Notes: a model not told the origin generated them from the sequence alone. A stretch of 13,790 nt of DNA from Lawsonibacter sp. (GCA_022793355.1 JAAWCR010000160.1:1-13790), one strand, 5' to 3'. Shown: positions 1 through 6,070, counted from the first letter of the stretch. Numbers and translations: made by a program.

Positions 1-1
1 G

Positions 2-1777
2 GATGTCCCCGCCGTGCTGGAGGGGGGCTGCTATCTGGAGACGGACATCACCCCGGAGCACGCCCGGAGCATGCTGGAGCTGTGGCGGACCAAGGAGGTG
101 GTCCACATTGTCGCGCTCCCCTCTCTGGACGCGGTCTGCGTGGTGTGCCACCTGAACGACGACGCTTGGAACGCCAGCCTGCTGCGGGCGGACAAGCTGG
201 AAAATTACAACGAAGTTGTCCAAATCCTCTTTTCCGATTCCGCCATCAAAAAGGCGGCCCACGGGGTAAAAAACCTGTGTCGGGCTCTGCTGGCTGAGGG
301 CATTTCCCCCGCCGGCTTCGTATTCGACACCGAGGTGGCCGCCTACCTCCTGGCCCCCAGCGACGGCAGCTATGAGCTGGATAAGCTGGGCCTGACCTAC
401 TACAGCCAGCAGTTCCCCAAGGCGTCTGTCTACCTGGAGGAGGGGGTATTCGGCCCCCTGTCCGACCCGGAGCCCCCCGCTGAAGCCATGATGCGCCACT
501 GTCTCCTCATCGATGCCCTGCGGGACACCCTTGCCTCCCGGCTCCAGGAACTTGGGATGTGGGAGCTGTATGAAACGGTGGACCTGCCCCTGTGCTGTGT
601 GCTGGCCGAGATGGAGACCGAGGGGTTCCTCATTGACCGGGGGGCGCTGGCAGCGTTTGGAGAGATGCTGTCCGAGCGGATTGACGAGGTCCAGAAGACC
701 ATCTACGCCCTGGCCGGAGAGGACACCTTTAATATCAACTCCACCCAACAGTTAGGGGGGATTTTGTTTGATAAATTAGGTCTTCCTCCGGTAAAAAAGA
801 CCAAAACCGGCTACTCCACCAAGGCCGACGTGCTGGAAAAGCTCCAGGGCCAGCACCCCATTATCGACAGCATTCTGGAGTACCGCCAGCTTACCAAGCT
901 GAAATCCACCTATGTGGACGGCTTAGGCAAGGTGGTCGGCCCGGACGGGCGGATCCACACCTCCTTCCAGAACACCGTCACCGCCACCGGGCGGCTCAGC
1001 TCCACCGAGCCCAATTTGCAGAATATTCCGGTGCGCACCGAATTGGGGGCGGAATTGCGGAAAATGTTCGCCGCCCCCGCCGGGAAGGTGCTGGTGGACG
1101 CCGACTACTCCCAAATTGAGCTGCGGCTGCTGGCCCATATGGCCGGGGATCAGGCCATGATTGACGGTTTTAAAAGTGGTGAGGATATCCACACCATTAC
1201 CGCCTCCCAGGTCTTTGGCGTGCCCGCGGCGGAGGTCGCGCCCCAGATGCGAAGAAGCGCAAAAGCTGTCAATTTTGGCATTGTTTACGGCATTTCCCCC
1301 TTCTCTCTGTCCCAGGATATTGGAGTTTCTGTCCAGGAGGCCAAGGAGTATATGGACCGGTATTTTGTCCACTATTCCGGGGTGCGGGCCTATATGGACG
1401 GGGTGGTGGAGCAGGCCAGGCAGGCCGGGTATGTGTCCACGTTATGGGGACGGAGACGGTGGATTCCTGAGATCAAATCCTCCAACTTCAACACCCGGTC
1501 CTTTGGGGAGCGGGTGGCCCTCAACGCCCCTATTCAGGGGACTGCCGCCGACATCATCAAGCTGGCCATGATCCGGGTCCGGGACCGACTCCGAGCTGAG
1601 GGGCTGGAGGGAAAGCTGGTTCTTCAAGTCCACGACGAGCTGATTGTGGAGTGTCCCGAGGCCGAGGCTGAGGCCGTGTGCAGGCTGGTGGAGGAGGAGA
1701 TGGAGGGGGTTGCCGCCCTGTCTGTCCCTCTACTAGCCGAGACCCACGCCGGAAAAACCTGGGCTCAGGCACATTGA
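2..1777 (+). CDS. polA: DNA polymerase I, 5'-truncated by window edge
   Basis: Family A DNA polymerase, used in gap filling, Okazaki fragment processing and repair. The frame is open to the window edge, so the GTG at 14 is an internal valine and not a start. About 590 residues are visible, against roughly 830-930 for a full protein; the 5' nuclease domain is outside. The first ~190 residues are the 3'-5' exonuclease-like domain. It looks inactive: no DxE metal motif is seen near VVHIVALPSLDAV, and the region matching E. coli D424 reads VKNLCRALL. The polymerase domain is complete. Motif A DYSQIELR starts at nt 1103, motif B RRSAKAVNFGIVYG lies near 1250-1291, and motif C QVHDEL near 1625-1642 carries the catalytic HD. 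Phe in motif B (NFG) is the form that discriminates against dideoxynucleotides. No clear terminator follows the stop at 1775-1777. Confidence 0.97.
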   Translation, partial: DVPAVLEGGCYLETDITPEHARSMLELWRTKEVVHIVALPSLDAVCVVCHLNDDAWNASLLRADKLENYNEVVQILFSDSAIKKAAHGVKNLCRALLAEGISPAGFVFDTEVAAYLLAPSDGSYELDKLGLTYYSQQFPKASVYLEEGVFGPLSDPEPPAEAMMRHCLLIDALRDTLASRLQELGMWELYETVDLPLCCVLAEMETEGFLIDRGALAAFGEMLSERIDEVQKTIYALAGEDTFNINSTQQLGGILFDKLGLPPVKKTKTGYSTKADVLEKLQGQHPIIDSILEYRQLTKLKSTYVDGLGKVVGPDGRIHTSFQNTVTATGRLSSTEPNLQNIPVRTELGAELRKMFAAPAGKVLVDADYSQIELRLLAHMAGDQAMIDGFKSGEDIHTITASQVFGVPAAEVAPQMRRSAKAVNFGIVYGISPFSLSQDIGVSVQEAKEYMDRYFVHYSGVRAYMDGVVEQARQAGYVSTLWGRRRWIPEIKSSNFNTRSFGERVALNAPIQGTAADIIKLAMIRVRDRLRAEGLEGKLVLQVHDELIVECPEAEAEAVCRLVEEEMEGVAALSVPLLAETHAGKTWAQAH

Positions 1778-1862
1778 CCGCCCCACGCGGACATTGAATA
1801 CAAAATGTAATATCCCGTGAAATAATACAGCCCAAAATGCAGCAAAACAGGCCCTTTTATGG

Positions 1863-1923
1863 TGCAAAACCGGGTGCTGATTGTCCGAAATTGGTACTGT
1901 CCGTGCAGGACAGACGTTTTGCA
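1863..1923. repeat. Nested inverted repeats downstream of polA
   Basis: An outer pair TGCAAAAC (1863-1870) and GTTTTGCA (1916-1923) is a perfect 8-bp inverted repeat. It encloses an inner pair CTGTCC (1897-1902) and GGACAG (1908-1913) with a 5-nt loop. If transcribed, this could fold as one structured RNA of about 61 nt. No U-run follows, so it is not a typical intrinsic terminator. The role is unknown: it could be a regulatory leader, a small RNA fold, or chance. Confidence 0.35.
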
Positions 1924-1977
1924 GAGAGAGCCAAGGAACCACTTATCCGCCAAAAACGACCGACTGTCTCAAATCGG

Positions 1978-2006
1978 TTGCGGGGAGGAATTTCCTCTGA
2001 TATATT
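1978..2006 (+). promoter_or_regulatory. Candidate promoter with dyad in the spacer, for the 2069-4009 cluster
   Basis: A -35-like TTGCGG (1978-1983) and a -10-like TATATT (2001-2006) are separated by exactly 17 bp. The -10 matches consensus at 5 of 6 positions and the -35 at 3 of 6. The spacer contains a perfect dyad, GAGGAA (1985-1990), central T, TTCCTC (1992-1997). A dyad placed between the two boxes could be a repressor or activator site. Transcription would start near 2013, giving a ~55-nt leader that carries the GC hairpin at 2025-2046. Confidence 0.35.
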
Positions 2007-2024
2007 GAGGGGGACCCTAAGGCC

Positions 2025-2046
2025 GGGCCGCCGAGGGCGGCGGCCC
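2025..2046. repeat. GC-rich extragenic hairpin repeat, copy 1
   Basis: GGGCCGCCG (2025-2033) pairs perfectly with CGGCGGCCC (2038-2046) across a 4-nt loop, followed by CTAC. A near copy with the same left arm lies at 4046-4067. It sits 10 nt before the AGGAGG ribosome binding site of the next gene, so a folded form could affect translation. It resembles short dispersed palindromic repeats of GC-rich Clostridia. Confidence 0.6.
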
Positions 2047-2068
2047 CTACAAGATAGGAGGTCGTCCC

Positions 2069-2491
2069 ATGGAAAATCGCACCGACAAAATTCTGTTGGC
2101 CGTATTTCTGCTGTCCCTACCCGTTCATGCAGCTATAGCCTATACCTATATCACCTACGACTTCGGCCAGTCCACTCCAAGTTACTTTGAAATCTGGTTT
2201 GCCCGCCGCTTTCTCTTTTGGATGTCCCTGGGCTTCCACGCCGTCCCAGCGTTCTGTTTCCAGCTCCTGCTGTGCCGCCGAAAGCGGCGCTGGGTGGCCG
2301 CAATTCCTGCGCTGGTGATCGTAGGTGCGGTGCTGTTGTTTGCTTACGGCTTTTTTACTGCCATCGGCTATGATACCTTGGGATGGGCCCTTCTGATGAT
2401 CCTGTCCATCGCCCCGGCGGCTGGGTGCGCTCTGGCCTGGGCGGTGTACGGTTTCCACCAACTCTATAAGCGAGGTGACATCCGTGGATAA
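2069..2491 (+). CDS. Small four-TM membrane protein, function unknown
   Basis: I do not recognise this 140-residue protein. Four hydrophobic segments are visible, at about residues 9-30, 46-68, 75-100 and 104-130, separated by short charged loops (CRRKRRW at 69-75). It is probably an integral inner membrane protein with both ends on the same side. There is no signal peptide with a cleavage site and no catalytic motif. The ATG at 2069 is supported by AGGAGGT at 2056-2062 with a 6-nt spacer. Its last codons overlap the start of the next gene by 8 nt, so it heads a translationally coupled four-gene cluster with a papain-like hydrolase candidate, a two-TM protein and a CPBP protease. A role as membrane partner of the hydrolase is an inference from position only. 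Confidence 0.8.
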   Translation: MENRTDKILLAVFLLSLPVHAAIAYTYITYDFGQSTPSYFEIWFARRFLFWMSLGFHAVPAFCFQLLLCRRKRRWVAAIPALVIVGAVLLFAYGFFTAIGYDTLGWALLMILSIAPAAGCALAWAVYGFHQLYKRGDIRG

Positions 2492-3116
2492 CGCCATCTA
2501 TATCGTCTTTTCCGCCACCCCCACCGGGATGGGGCGGCTTATCCGCAAGGCCACCCGGAACCGGTACAATCACGTGTCCCTCTCCCTCAGCCGGGACATC
2601 CGCAAGATGTACTCCTTCGCCCGGCTCCACCGGGCCATCCCCCTGTACGGCGGCTTTGTGGTGGAGTCCATTCTGCGGTATCAGTCCTTCGCTGGGGCCG
2701 CAAAGGTAAAAATTTGCCGGATTGAGGTCCCGGAACCCCGGTTTACCTATCTACGCAACTACCTGGAGCGACTATGGAACGAGCGGGAGGAGTACATCTA
2801 CAACACCCCCGCCGCTCTGGCCTCCCTGGTCCATCTGCGGCCCGCCATCACCAAGGCCTACACCTGCGTCACCTTTGTCCAGGGGGTGCTGGTCCGCTTT
2901 CAGCTGGCCGGGGTGACGGACGCCGACAGCCCCACCGTCCGGGCGCTGGAGCGCCGGCTGGCCCCCTATGTCCTCTATGAAGGGCCTGCCCCCGCCGCTG
3001 CCGGGGACTGGGGGGAGGACAGCTACCCGGCCCAGACCACCACCCGCTACGCCGTCTATACCACCGCCCGCCACTTCGGCCGCCTGGCCAAGCGGGTCCT
3101 CATGGGGGTGACCTGA
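2484..3116 (+). CDS. Permuted papain-like (NlpC/P60, YiiX/YaeF-type) hydrolase candidate
   Basis: This 210-residue protein looks like a circularly permuted papain-fold amidase/peptidase, in which the catalytic His precedes the Cys. The His candidate is in RYNHVSLSL (H30), after an opening strand AIYIVFSATPTGMGRLIRKAT. The nucleophile candidate is in AYTCVTFV (C128). A conserved-looking block GGFVVES (57-61) lies between and offers E61 as a third polar residue. Similar proteins are, from memory, common unannotated proteins in Clostridia. Family members cleave amide or thioester bonds in peptidoglycan peptides or lipids, but the substrate here is unknown. No signal peptide or TM is seen, so it may be cytosolic or membrane-associated. 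I prefer the GTG at 2484, with GAGGTGA (2472-2478) upstream, over the in-frame GTG at 2475, which lacks a good site. The stop abuts the next ATG. Confidence 0.72.
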   Translation: MDNAIYIVFSATPTGMGRLIRKATRNRYNHVSLSLSRDIRKMYSFARLHRAIPLYGGFVVESILRYQSFAGAAKVKICRIEVPEPRFTYLRNYLERLWNEREEYIYNTPAALASLVHLRPAITKAYTCVTFVQGVLVRFQLAGVTDADSPTVRALERRLAPYVLYEGPAPAAAGDWGEDSYPAQTTTRYAVYTTARHFGRLAKRVLMGVT

Positions 3117-3332
3117 ATGAAAGACAGGAACTGGGTCTGGAGAGGCCTGCTGCTGTTAGGGCTCGCTCCGTTTTTGTTCGCCCTTGGCTTCTGCCTCCTC
3201 AGCTGCCTGCTTGACAGCGGCAAAACATCATTTTGGGAGTACCTGGTGATGTTCAGTTTTTTATATTGGTACGCATATGTAATTGGAATGATTTTGCTCG
3301 TACTGTCCGCCGTATGCAGGGAGAAATCATGA
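3117..3332 (+). CDS. 71-residue two-TM membrane protein, function unknown
   Basis: A small hydrophobic protein with a basic N-terminus (MKDRNWVWR) and two membrane segments, about residues 10-31 (rich in Leu, with two Cys) and 42-66 (aromatic-rich, FLYWYAYVIGMILL). The end is short and charged (CREKS). The ATG at 3117 directly follows the TGA of the upstream gene. A GGGGGTGA-like ribosome binding site lies inside the end of that gene, so translation is probably coupled. Its own TGA (3330-3332) overlaps the ATG of the CPBP gene. Base composition is somewhat less GC-rich than its neighbours in the second half. I do not recognise a family. It might be a subunit or immunity-like partner of the flanking hydrolase and protease, but this is guesswork from context. 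Confidence 0.72.
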   Translation: MKDRNWVWRGLLLLGLAPFLFALGFCLLSCLLDSGKTSFWEYLVMFSFLYWYAYVIGMILLVLSAVCREKS

Positions 3333-4009
3333 ACATGGATAAAACCAGAAGAAACGCATATGGAGTCATGCTCCTTGTTCTGATAGGCTGCGGGATCATG
3401 GCCTGGGTGGAAGGGGCTCTGCGCCCGGTCTATCCGGTGAAGTCTGCCCTGAAAATCGCCGTGTTTCTGGGCTGCGTCGGGCTGTATACGCTCCTGTCCG
3501 GGGACAGGAGCCCCTTCCGTGTTCTGCGGCGGGCCGGGGCTGTGAGGCTGGCCGCCCCCCTGGCCCTAGGGGTGCTGGTGTTCCTCCTGGGAGGCTATGC
3601 GCTTCTCTCCCCCTGGCTGGACCTGTCCGCCATCCCGGAAAATTTGGCCGCCAAGGAGGGCATCACACGGGAGACCTTTCCCCTGGCCGCCGCCTATATT
3701 ACCCTGTGCAACTCCCTGCTGGAGGAGTTTTTCTTTCGAGGGTTCGCCTTTTTGACGCTGCGCCAGGCGGGGTATGGCAAGCTGGCTTACGGCTTCTCCG
3801 CACTGGCCTTCGCCCTGTACCACGTGTCCATCACCAGCAGCTGGGGCGCGCCGGGTCTCATCCTTTTGATGGTGGCTGGGCTTACTGCCGCTGGACTCCT
3901 CTTTGACTGGCTGGATCGGGAGGGCGGCGTGCTCCCCTCCTGGCTGGTCCATATGGGGGCCAACCTGGGCACCAATGGGGTGGGGTTTATTCTGTTTGGG
4001 ATTCTGTAG
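3329..4009 (+). CDS. CPBP-family intramembrane metalloprotease
   Basis: A 226-residue integral membrane protein of the CPBP (Abi, CAAX protease and bacteriocin-processing) family. The diagnostic motifs are present in order: EExxxR (E132, E133, R137) in LLEEFFFRGF, a His in LYHVS (H165), and HxxxN (H208, N212) in VHMGAN. These residues form the metal/catalytic site in Rce1-type enzymes. Several TM helices are visible (about 12-27, 41-56, 76-96, 175-192, 214-226). Bacterial members process or protect against peptides, or act in bacteriocin immunity; the substrate here is unknown. The frame extends upstream to 3233, but ATG 3329 is chosen because it overlaps the previous TGA (ATGA) and has AGGGAG just upstream. 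It is the last gene of the cluster; its stop lies at the edge of a hairpin. Confidence 0.88.
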   Translation: MNMDKTRRNAYGVMLLVLIGCGIMAWVEGALRPVYPVKSALKIAVFLGCVGLYTLLSGDRSPFRVLRRAGAVRLAAPLALGVLVFLLGGYALLSPWLDLSAIPENLAAKEGITRETFPLAAAYITLCNSLLEEFFFRGFAFLTLRQAGYGKLAYGFSALAFALYHVSITSSWGAPGLILLMVAGLTAAGLLFDWLDREGGVLPSWLVHMGANLGTNGVGFILFGIL

Positions 4010-4035
4010 GGCGCGGCGATCCGGCGCGCCCCGTA
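4007..4035. repeat. Hairpin starting at the CPBP stop codon
   Basis: GGGCGCG (4009-4015) pairs with CGCGCCC (4025-4031) across a 9-nt loop. The left arm begins with the last base of the TAG stop codon (4007-4009), and GTA follows the right arm shortly after (4033-4035). It may weakly terminate transcription or protect the 3' end, although no U-run follows. It is similar in layout to the hairpin at 12443-12467. Confidence 0.5.
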
Positions 4036-4045
4036 ACACAAAGAC

Positions 4046-4067
4046 GGGCCGCCGGGGTCGTCGGCCC
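4046..4067. repeat. GC-rich extragenic hairpin repeat, copy 2
   Basis: The left arm GGGCCGCCG (4046-4054) is identical to that of the repeat at 2025. The right arm CGTCGGCCC (4059-4067) differs by one base, leaving one C-T mismatch in the stem. It is followed by CCTG where copy 1 has CCTAC. It lies just before the rimI ribosome binding site, matching the placement of copy 1 just before that of the gene at 2069. Confidence 0.6.
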
Positions 4068-4088
4068 CTGAAAATAAGGAGTGTTCCT

Positions 4089-4544
4089 ATGTATTACGAA
4101 ATTGTCCCCATGGACCGCAGCCATATCCCTCAGATCGCCGCCCTGGAACGGGCGTGTTTTTCCGACCCCTGGAGCGAAAATCTGTTGGAGGATGCCCTCT
4201 TTGACCCCCAGGCCAGCTTTATCGTGGCCGAGGACGGAGAGGAGGGCAACATTTTGGGCTACGCTGGTCTCCATGCCGTGCTGGATGAGGGGTACATCGA
4301 CAATGTGGCCGTGGCCCCTGACGCCCGGCGGCATGGGGTGGCCTCCGCTCTGCTGGAGGTGTTCTGCCGCTTCGCTGCGGTCAATCTGGCCTTCCTTACC
4401 CTGGAGGTGCGCAAGTCCAATGCCGCCGCCATCGCCCTGTATGAGAAACACGGCTTCCGCCAGGCTGGCCTGCGCCCCGGCTACTACCAGCACCCCCGGG
4501 AGGACGCCCTCATTATGACACGGGAGTTTGGGGAGGAGCCCTAG
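4089..4544 (+). CDS. rimI: GNAT N-acetyltransferase RimI (ribosomal protein S18 alanine acetyltransferase type)
   Basis: A 151-residue GNAT-fold acetyltransferase, close to the usual RimI length. It uses acetyl-CoA; RimI acetylates the N-terminal Ala of ribosomal protein S18, though bacterial members may have wider targets. The acetyl-CoA binding loop is in VAVAPDARRHGVASALL (73-89). The RimI signature follows: LTLEVRKSNAAAIALYEKHGF (103-123) with E106, and the closing GYYQHPREDALIM (131-143). The ATG at 4089 has AAGGAG (4076-4081) with a 7-nt spacer. An in-frame extension upstream to 3903 overlaps the CPBP gene and two hairpins and is rejected. tsaD follows 88 bp downstream, the usual pairing in Firmicutes, but tsaE and tsaB, which often precede rimI, are replaced here by the envelope cluster. 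Confidence 0.93.
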   Translation: MYYEIVPMDRSHIPQIAALERACFSDPWSENLLEDALFDPQASFIVAEDGEEGNILGYAGLHAVLDEGYIDNVAVAPDARRHGVASALLEVFCRFAAVNLAFLTLEVRKSNAAAIALYEKHGFRQAGLRPGYYQHPREDALIMTREFGEEP

Positions 4545-4579
4545 GGCGCATCGTCATGCCCTTTGCTTTTTCAGGAAGC

Positions 4580-4601
4580 GGCGGGCCGAGATTGTCCCGC
4601 C
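4580..4601. repeat. Hairpin in the rimI-tsaD gap
   Basis: GGCGGG (4580-4585) pairs with CCCGCC (4596-4601) over a 10-nt loop. It lies in the 88-bp gap before tsaD and is not followed by a U-run. Upstream, the rimI stop sits in a perfect 10-bp palindrome, GCCCTAGGGC (4538-4547). These could give partial termination or RNA stability; the sequence alone does not decide. Confidence 0.4.
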
Positions 4602-4632
4602 CTGCAACATTTTCTTTGAAAGTGGTGTCTCT

Positions 4633-5643
4633 ATGAACATTTTAGCCATTGAATCCTCCTGCGACGACACTGCCGCCGCCGTGGTCCGGGACGGGCGGAC
4701 GGTGCTGTCCAGCTGCGTGTCCTCCCAGATCGAGATGCACACCGTCTACGGAGGTGTGGTGCCCGAGATTGCCTCCCGGAAGCACGTGGAGGCTGTCTCC
4801 GGACTGACTGACCGGGCTCTGGCCGACGCGGGGCTGTCCAAAAACGAGCTGGACGCCGTGGCCGTCACCTACGCCCCCGGTCTCATCGGGGCGGTGCTGG
4901 TGGGGGTAAACTTCGCCAAGGGAGCCGCCCTGGCCCTGGAACTGCCGCTGGTCCCCGTTCATCACGTGCGGGGCCACATCGCCGCCAACTACATCACCCA
5001 CCCGGACCTGGAACCCCCCTTCGTTTGCCTGTGCGTCTCTGGCGGGACCACCGCTCTCGTGGATGTGCGGTCCTACACCGAGATGTCGGTTTTGGGCGGC
5101 ACCCGGGACGACGCCGCCGGGGAGTGCTTCGACAAGGTGGCGCGGGTGCTGGGCATCGGCTACCCCGGGGGCGGGCCTATGGACAAGCTGGCCCAGGGAG
5201 GGGACGACAAAAAATATCCCCTGCCCGTGGCCCACGTGTCCGGGGCTGAGCTGGATATGTCCTTTTCCGGGTTGAAAACCGCCAGCCTCAACCTGATTCA
5301 CAACAGCCAGCAGAAGGGGGAGGCCTTGGAGCTGCCCGCCTTCGCCGCCAGCTTCGGGAAGGCGGTGAGCGATTCCCTGGTCCCCCGGACGATGGCCACC
5401 GCCAAACGGATGGGCTATGGAAAAATTGCCGTGGCGGGCGGGGTGGCCGCCAACAGCCGTATCCGAGCCGACCTCCAGGCCGCCTGCGCCCGAAGCGGGG
5501 ACCGGCTCTTTCTGCCGGAGCTGCGCTGGTGCGGTGACAACGCCGCTATGATCGGCTGTCAGGGATTTTATGAGCTCCAGGCCGGGCACACCGCCGGCTG
5601 GGACCTGAACGCCTACGCCACCCGGGATATTGCACTGGGGTGA
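4633..5643 (+). CDS. tsaD: tRNA N6-adenosine threonylcarbamoyltransferase TsaD
   Basis: TsaD (Kae1/YgjD/Gcp family) transfers the threonylcarbamoyl group to A37 of tRNAs that read ANN codons, working with TsaB and TsaE in the cytoplasm. The 336-residue length is standard. Visible motifs are the N-terminal MNILAIESSCDDT, metal ligands H111 and H115 in VHHVRGHIAANY, the ASKHA nucleotide-binding block DDAAGECFDKVARVLG (159-174), PGGGPMDKLA (178-187), FSGLKTA (211-217) and the third metal ligand D302 in RWCGDNAAMIG. One oddity: the usual SGGHT reads SGGTT (136-140), so the conserved His is Thr. ATG 4633 is chosen because it starts the conserved N-terminus; the ribosome binding site is weak (AAAGTGGTG). 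TsaB and TsaE must be encoded elsewhere. Confidence 0.97.
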   Translation: MNILAIESSCDDTAAAVVRDGRTVLSSCVSSQIEMHTVYGGVVPEIASRKHVEAVSGLTDRALADAGLSKNELDAVAVTYAPGLIGAVLVGVNFAKGAALALELPLVPVHHVRGHIAANYITHPDLEPPFVCLCVSGGTTALVDVRSYTEMSVLGGTRDDAAGECFDKVARVLGIGYPGGGPMDKLAQGGDDKKYPLPVAHVSGAELDMSFSGLKTASLNLIHNSQQKGEALELPAFAASFGKAVSDSLVPRTMATAKRMGYGKIAVAGGVAANSRIRADLQAACARSGDRLFLPELRWCGDNAAMIGCQGFYELQAGHTAGWDLNAYATRDIALG

Positions 5644-5816
5644 TTTAAGTCTGCAGGAATGAGATGACAAATGAGAGTATTTACTTCGGAACGCTGGTTG
5701 TTCGATGGCGAGATTTTCTCGATGAGGTTTTTATGTCACCTGTCCGCGCTTTACCCTGAGAAATTTTATCCGCGTTTTGGGAAACTCCCCTTGCACCACC
5801 TCGAAACTACAGCGCG

Positions 5817-5859
5817 TTTTCCCCACCGGTGTGGAAAAAGATGTGGAAAATGTGTAAAA
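5817..5859. promoter_or_regulatory. Cluster of DnaA-box-like 9-mers
   Basis: Three 9-mers on the - strand fit the relaxed DnaA box TTWTNCACA exactly: TTTTCCACA (5830-5838), TTTTCCACA (5842-5850) and TTTTACACA (5851-5859). A fourth on the + strand, TTTTCCCCA (5817-5825), has one mismatch. It forms, with the first box, a 22-bp palindrome (5817-5838) with one mismatched pair, centred on ACCGGT. An AT-rich stretch follows to about 5912. This could be a DnaA-binding regulatory or titration site. No dnaA or dnaN is near, so a claim of oriC is not supported. Confidence 0.5.
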
Positions 5860-5912
5860 CTTTTTTGAGGCGGTATTATTGCGTAAAAATTATGTAAACT
5901 AAGAAAAGCGCG

Positions 5913-5940
5913 ATCTGCCTTCAAACTGGGGAAGGCGGAT
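5913..5940. other. 10-bp stem-loop between tsaD and the thioredoxin operon
   Basis: ATCTGCCTTC (5913-5922) pairs with GAAGGCGGAT (5931-5940) through nine Watson-Crick pairs and one G-U, with an 8-nt loop. It is followed by A6, C, A, T5 rather than an immediate U-run, so it is at best a poor terminator for + strand transcripts. It sits ~44 bp before the -35 box of the downstream promoter. Confidence 0.4.
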
Positions 5941-5983
5941 AAAAAACATTTTTGCCCTCCCTGGCAGAACAGAAAGAAACCCC

Positions 5984-6012
5984 TTGTTCCGACATGGAAA
6001 TAAGGGTATAAT
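5984..6012 (+). promoter_or_regulatory. Promoter of the thioredoxin reductase-like/trxA operon
   Basis: A perfect -10 box TATAAT (6007-6012) lies 17 bp after a -35-like TTGTTC (5984-5989). Transcription should begin near 6018-6020, giving a leader of about 80 nt. This is the best sigma-A type promoter on the + strand of the window and drives the two redox genes. Confidence 0.65.
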
Positions 6013-6030
6013 AGAGGCAGCGCAGGGAAA

Positions 6031-6070
6031 AAATCCTTTGGATTTCGTTCAACGGCTCTGCCGGCGGCAG
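6031..6070 (+). promoter_or_regulatory. Two small hairpins in the redox operon leader
   Basis: AAATCC (6031-6036) pairs with GGATTT (6040-6045) around TTT, and CTGCC (6058-6062) pairs with GGCAG (6066-6070) around GGC. Both fall between the predicted transcription start and the start codon at 6099. They may influence mRNA stability or initiation. They are too small to assign to any known riboswitch. Confidence 0.3.

Noticed and set aside
1837..2190. 117-codon + strand open frame after polA
   Set aside because: It has no ribosome binding site, runs through inverted repeats and the GC hairpin, and overlaps the well-supported gene at 2069. The product is low-complexity and basic with no recognisable motif.
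3233..3328. Upstream extension of the CPBP gene
   Set aside because: It overlaps the small membrane protein gene by about 100 bp. The ATG at 3329 has a ribosome site and the usual ATGA coupling.
4528..4632. Upstream extension of tsaD
   Set aside because: The conserved TsaD N-terminus starts at the ATG at 4633; the extension crosses the rimI end and a hairpin.
4642..5670. Long - strand open frame opposite tsaD
   Set aside because: It is an antisense shadow of the GC-rich tsaD codons, rich in Gly/His/Gln/Val, with no family features.
5671..5868. 65-codon + strand open frame after tsaD
   Set aside because: Its 3' end is the DnaA-box-like repeat region, no good ribosome binding site precedes it, and the Cys/Lys/Arg-rich end simply translates the repeats.
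5817..6020. Chromosomal replication origin
   Set aside because: DnaA-box-like sites and AT-rich DNA are present, but no dnaA, dnaN, rpmH or gidA-type neighbours are in the window, and only three to four boxes are seen.
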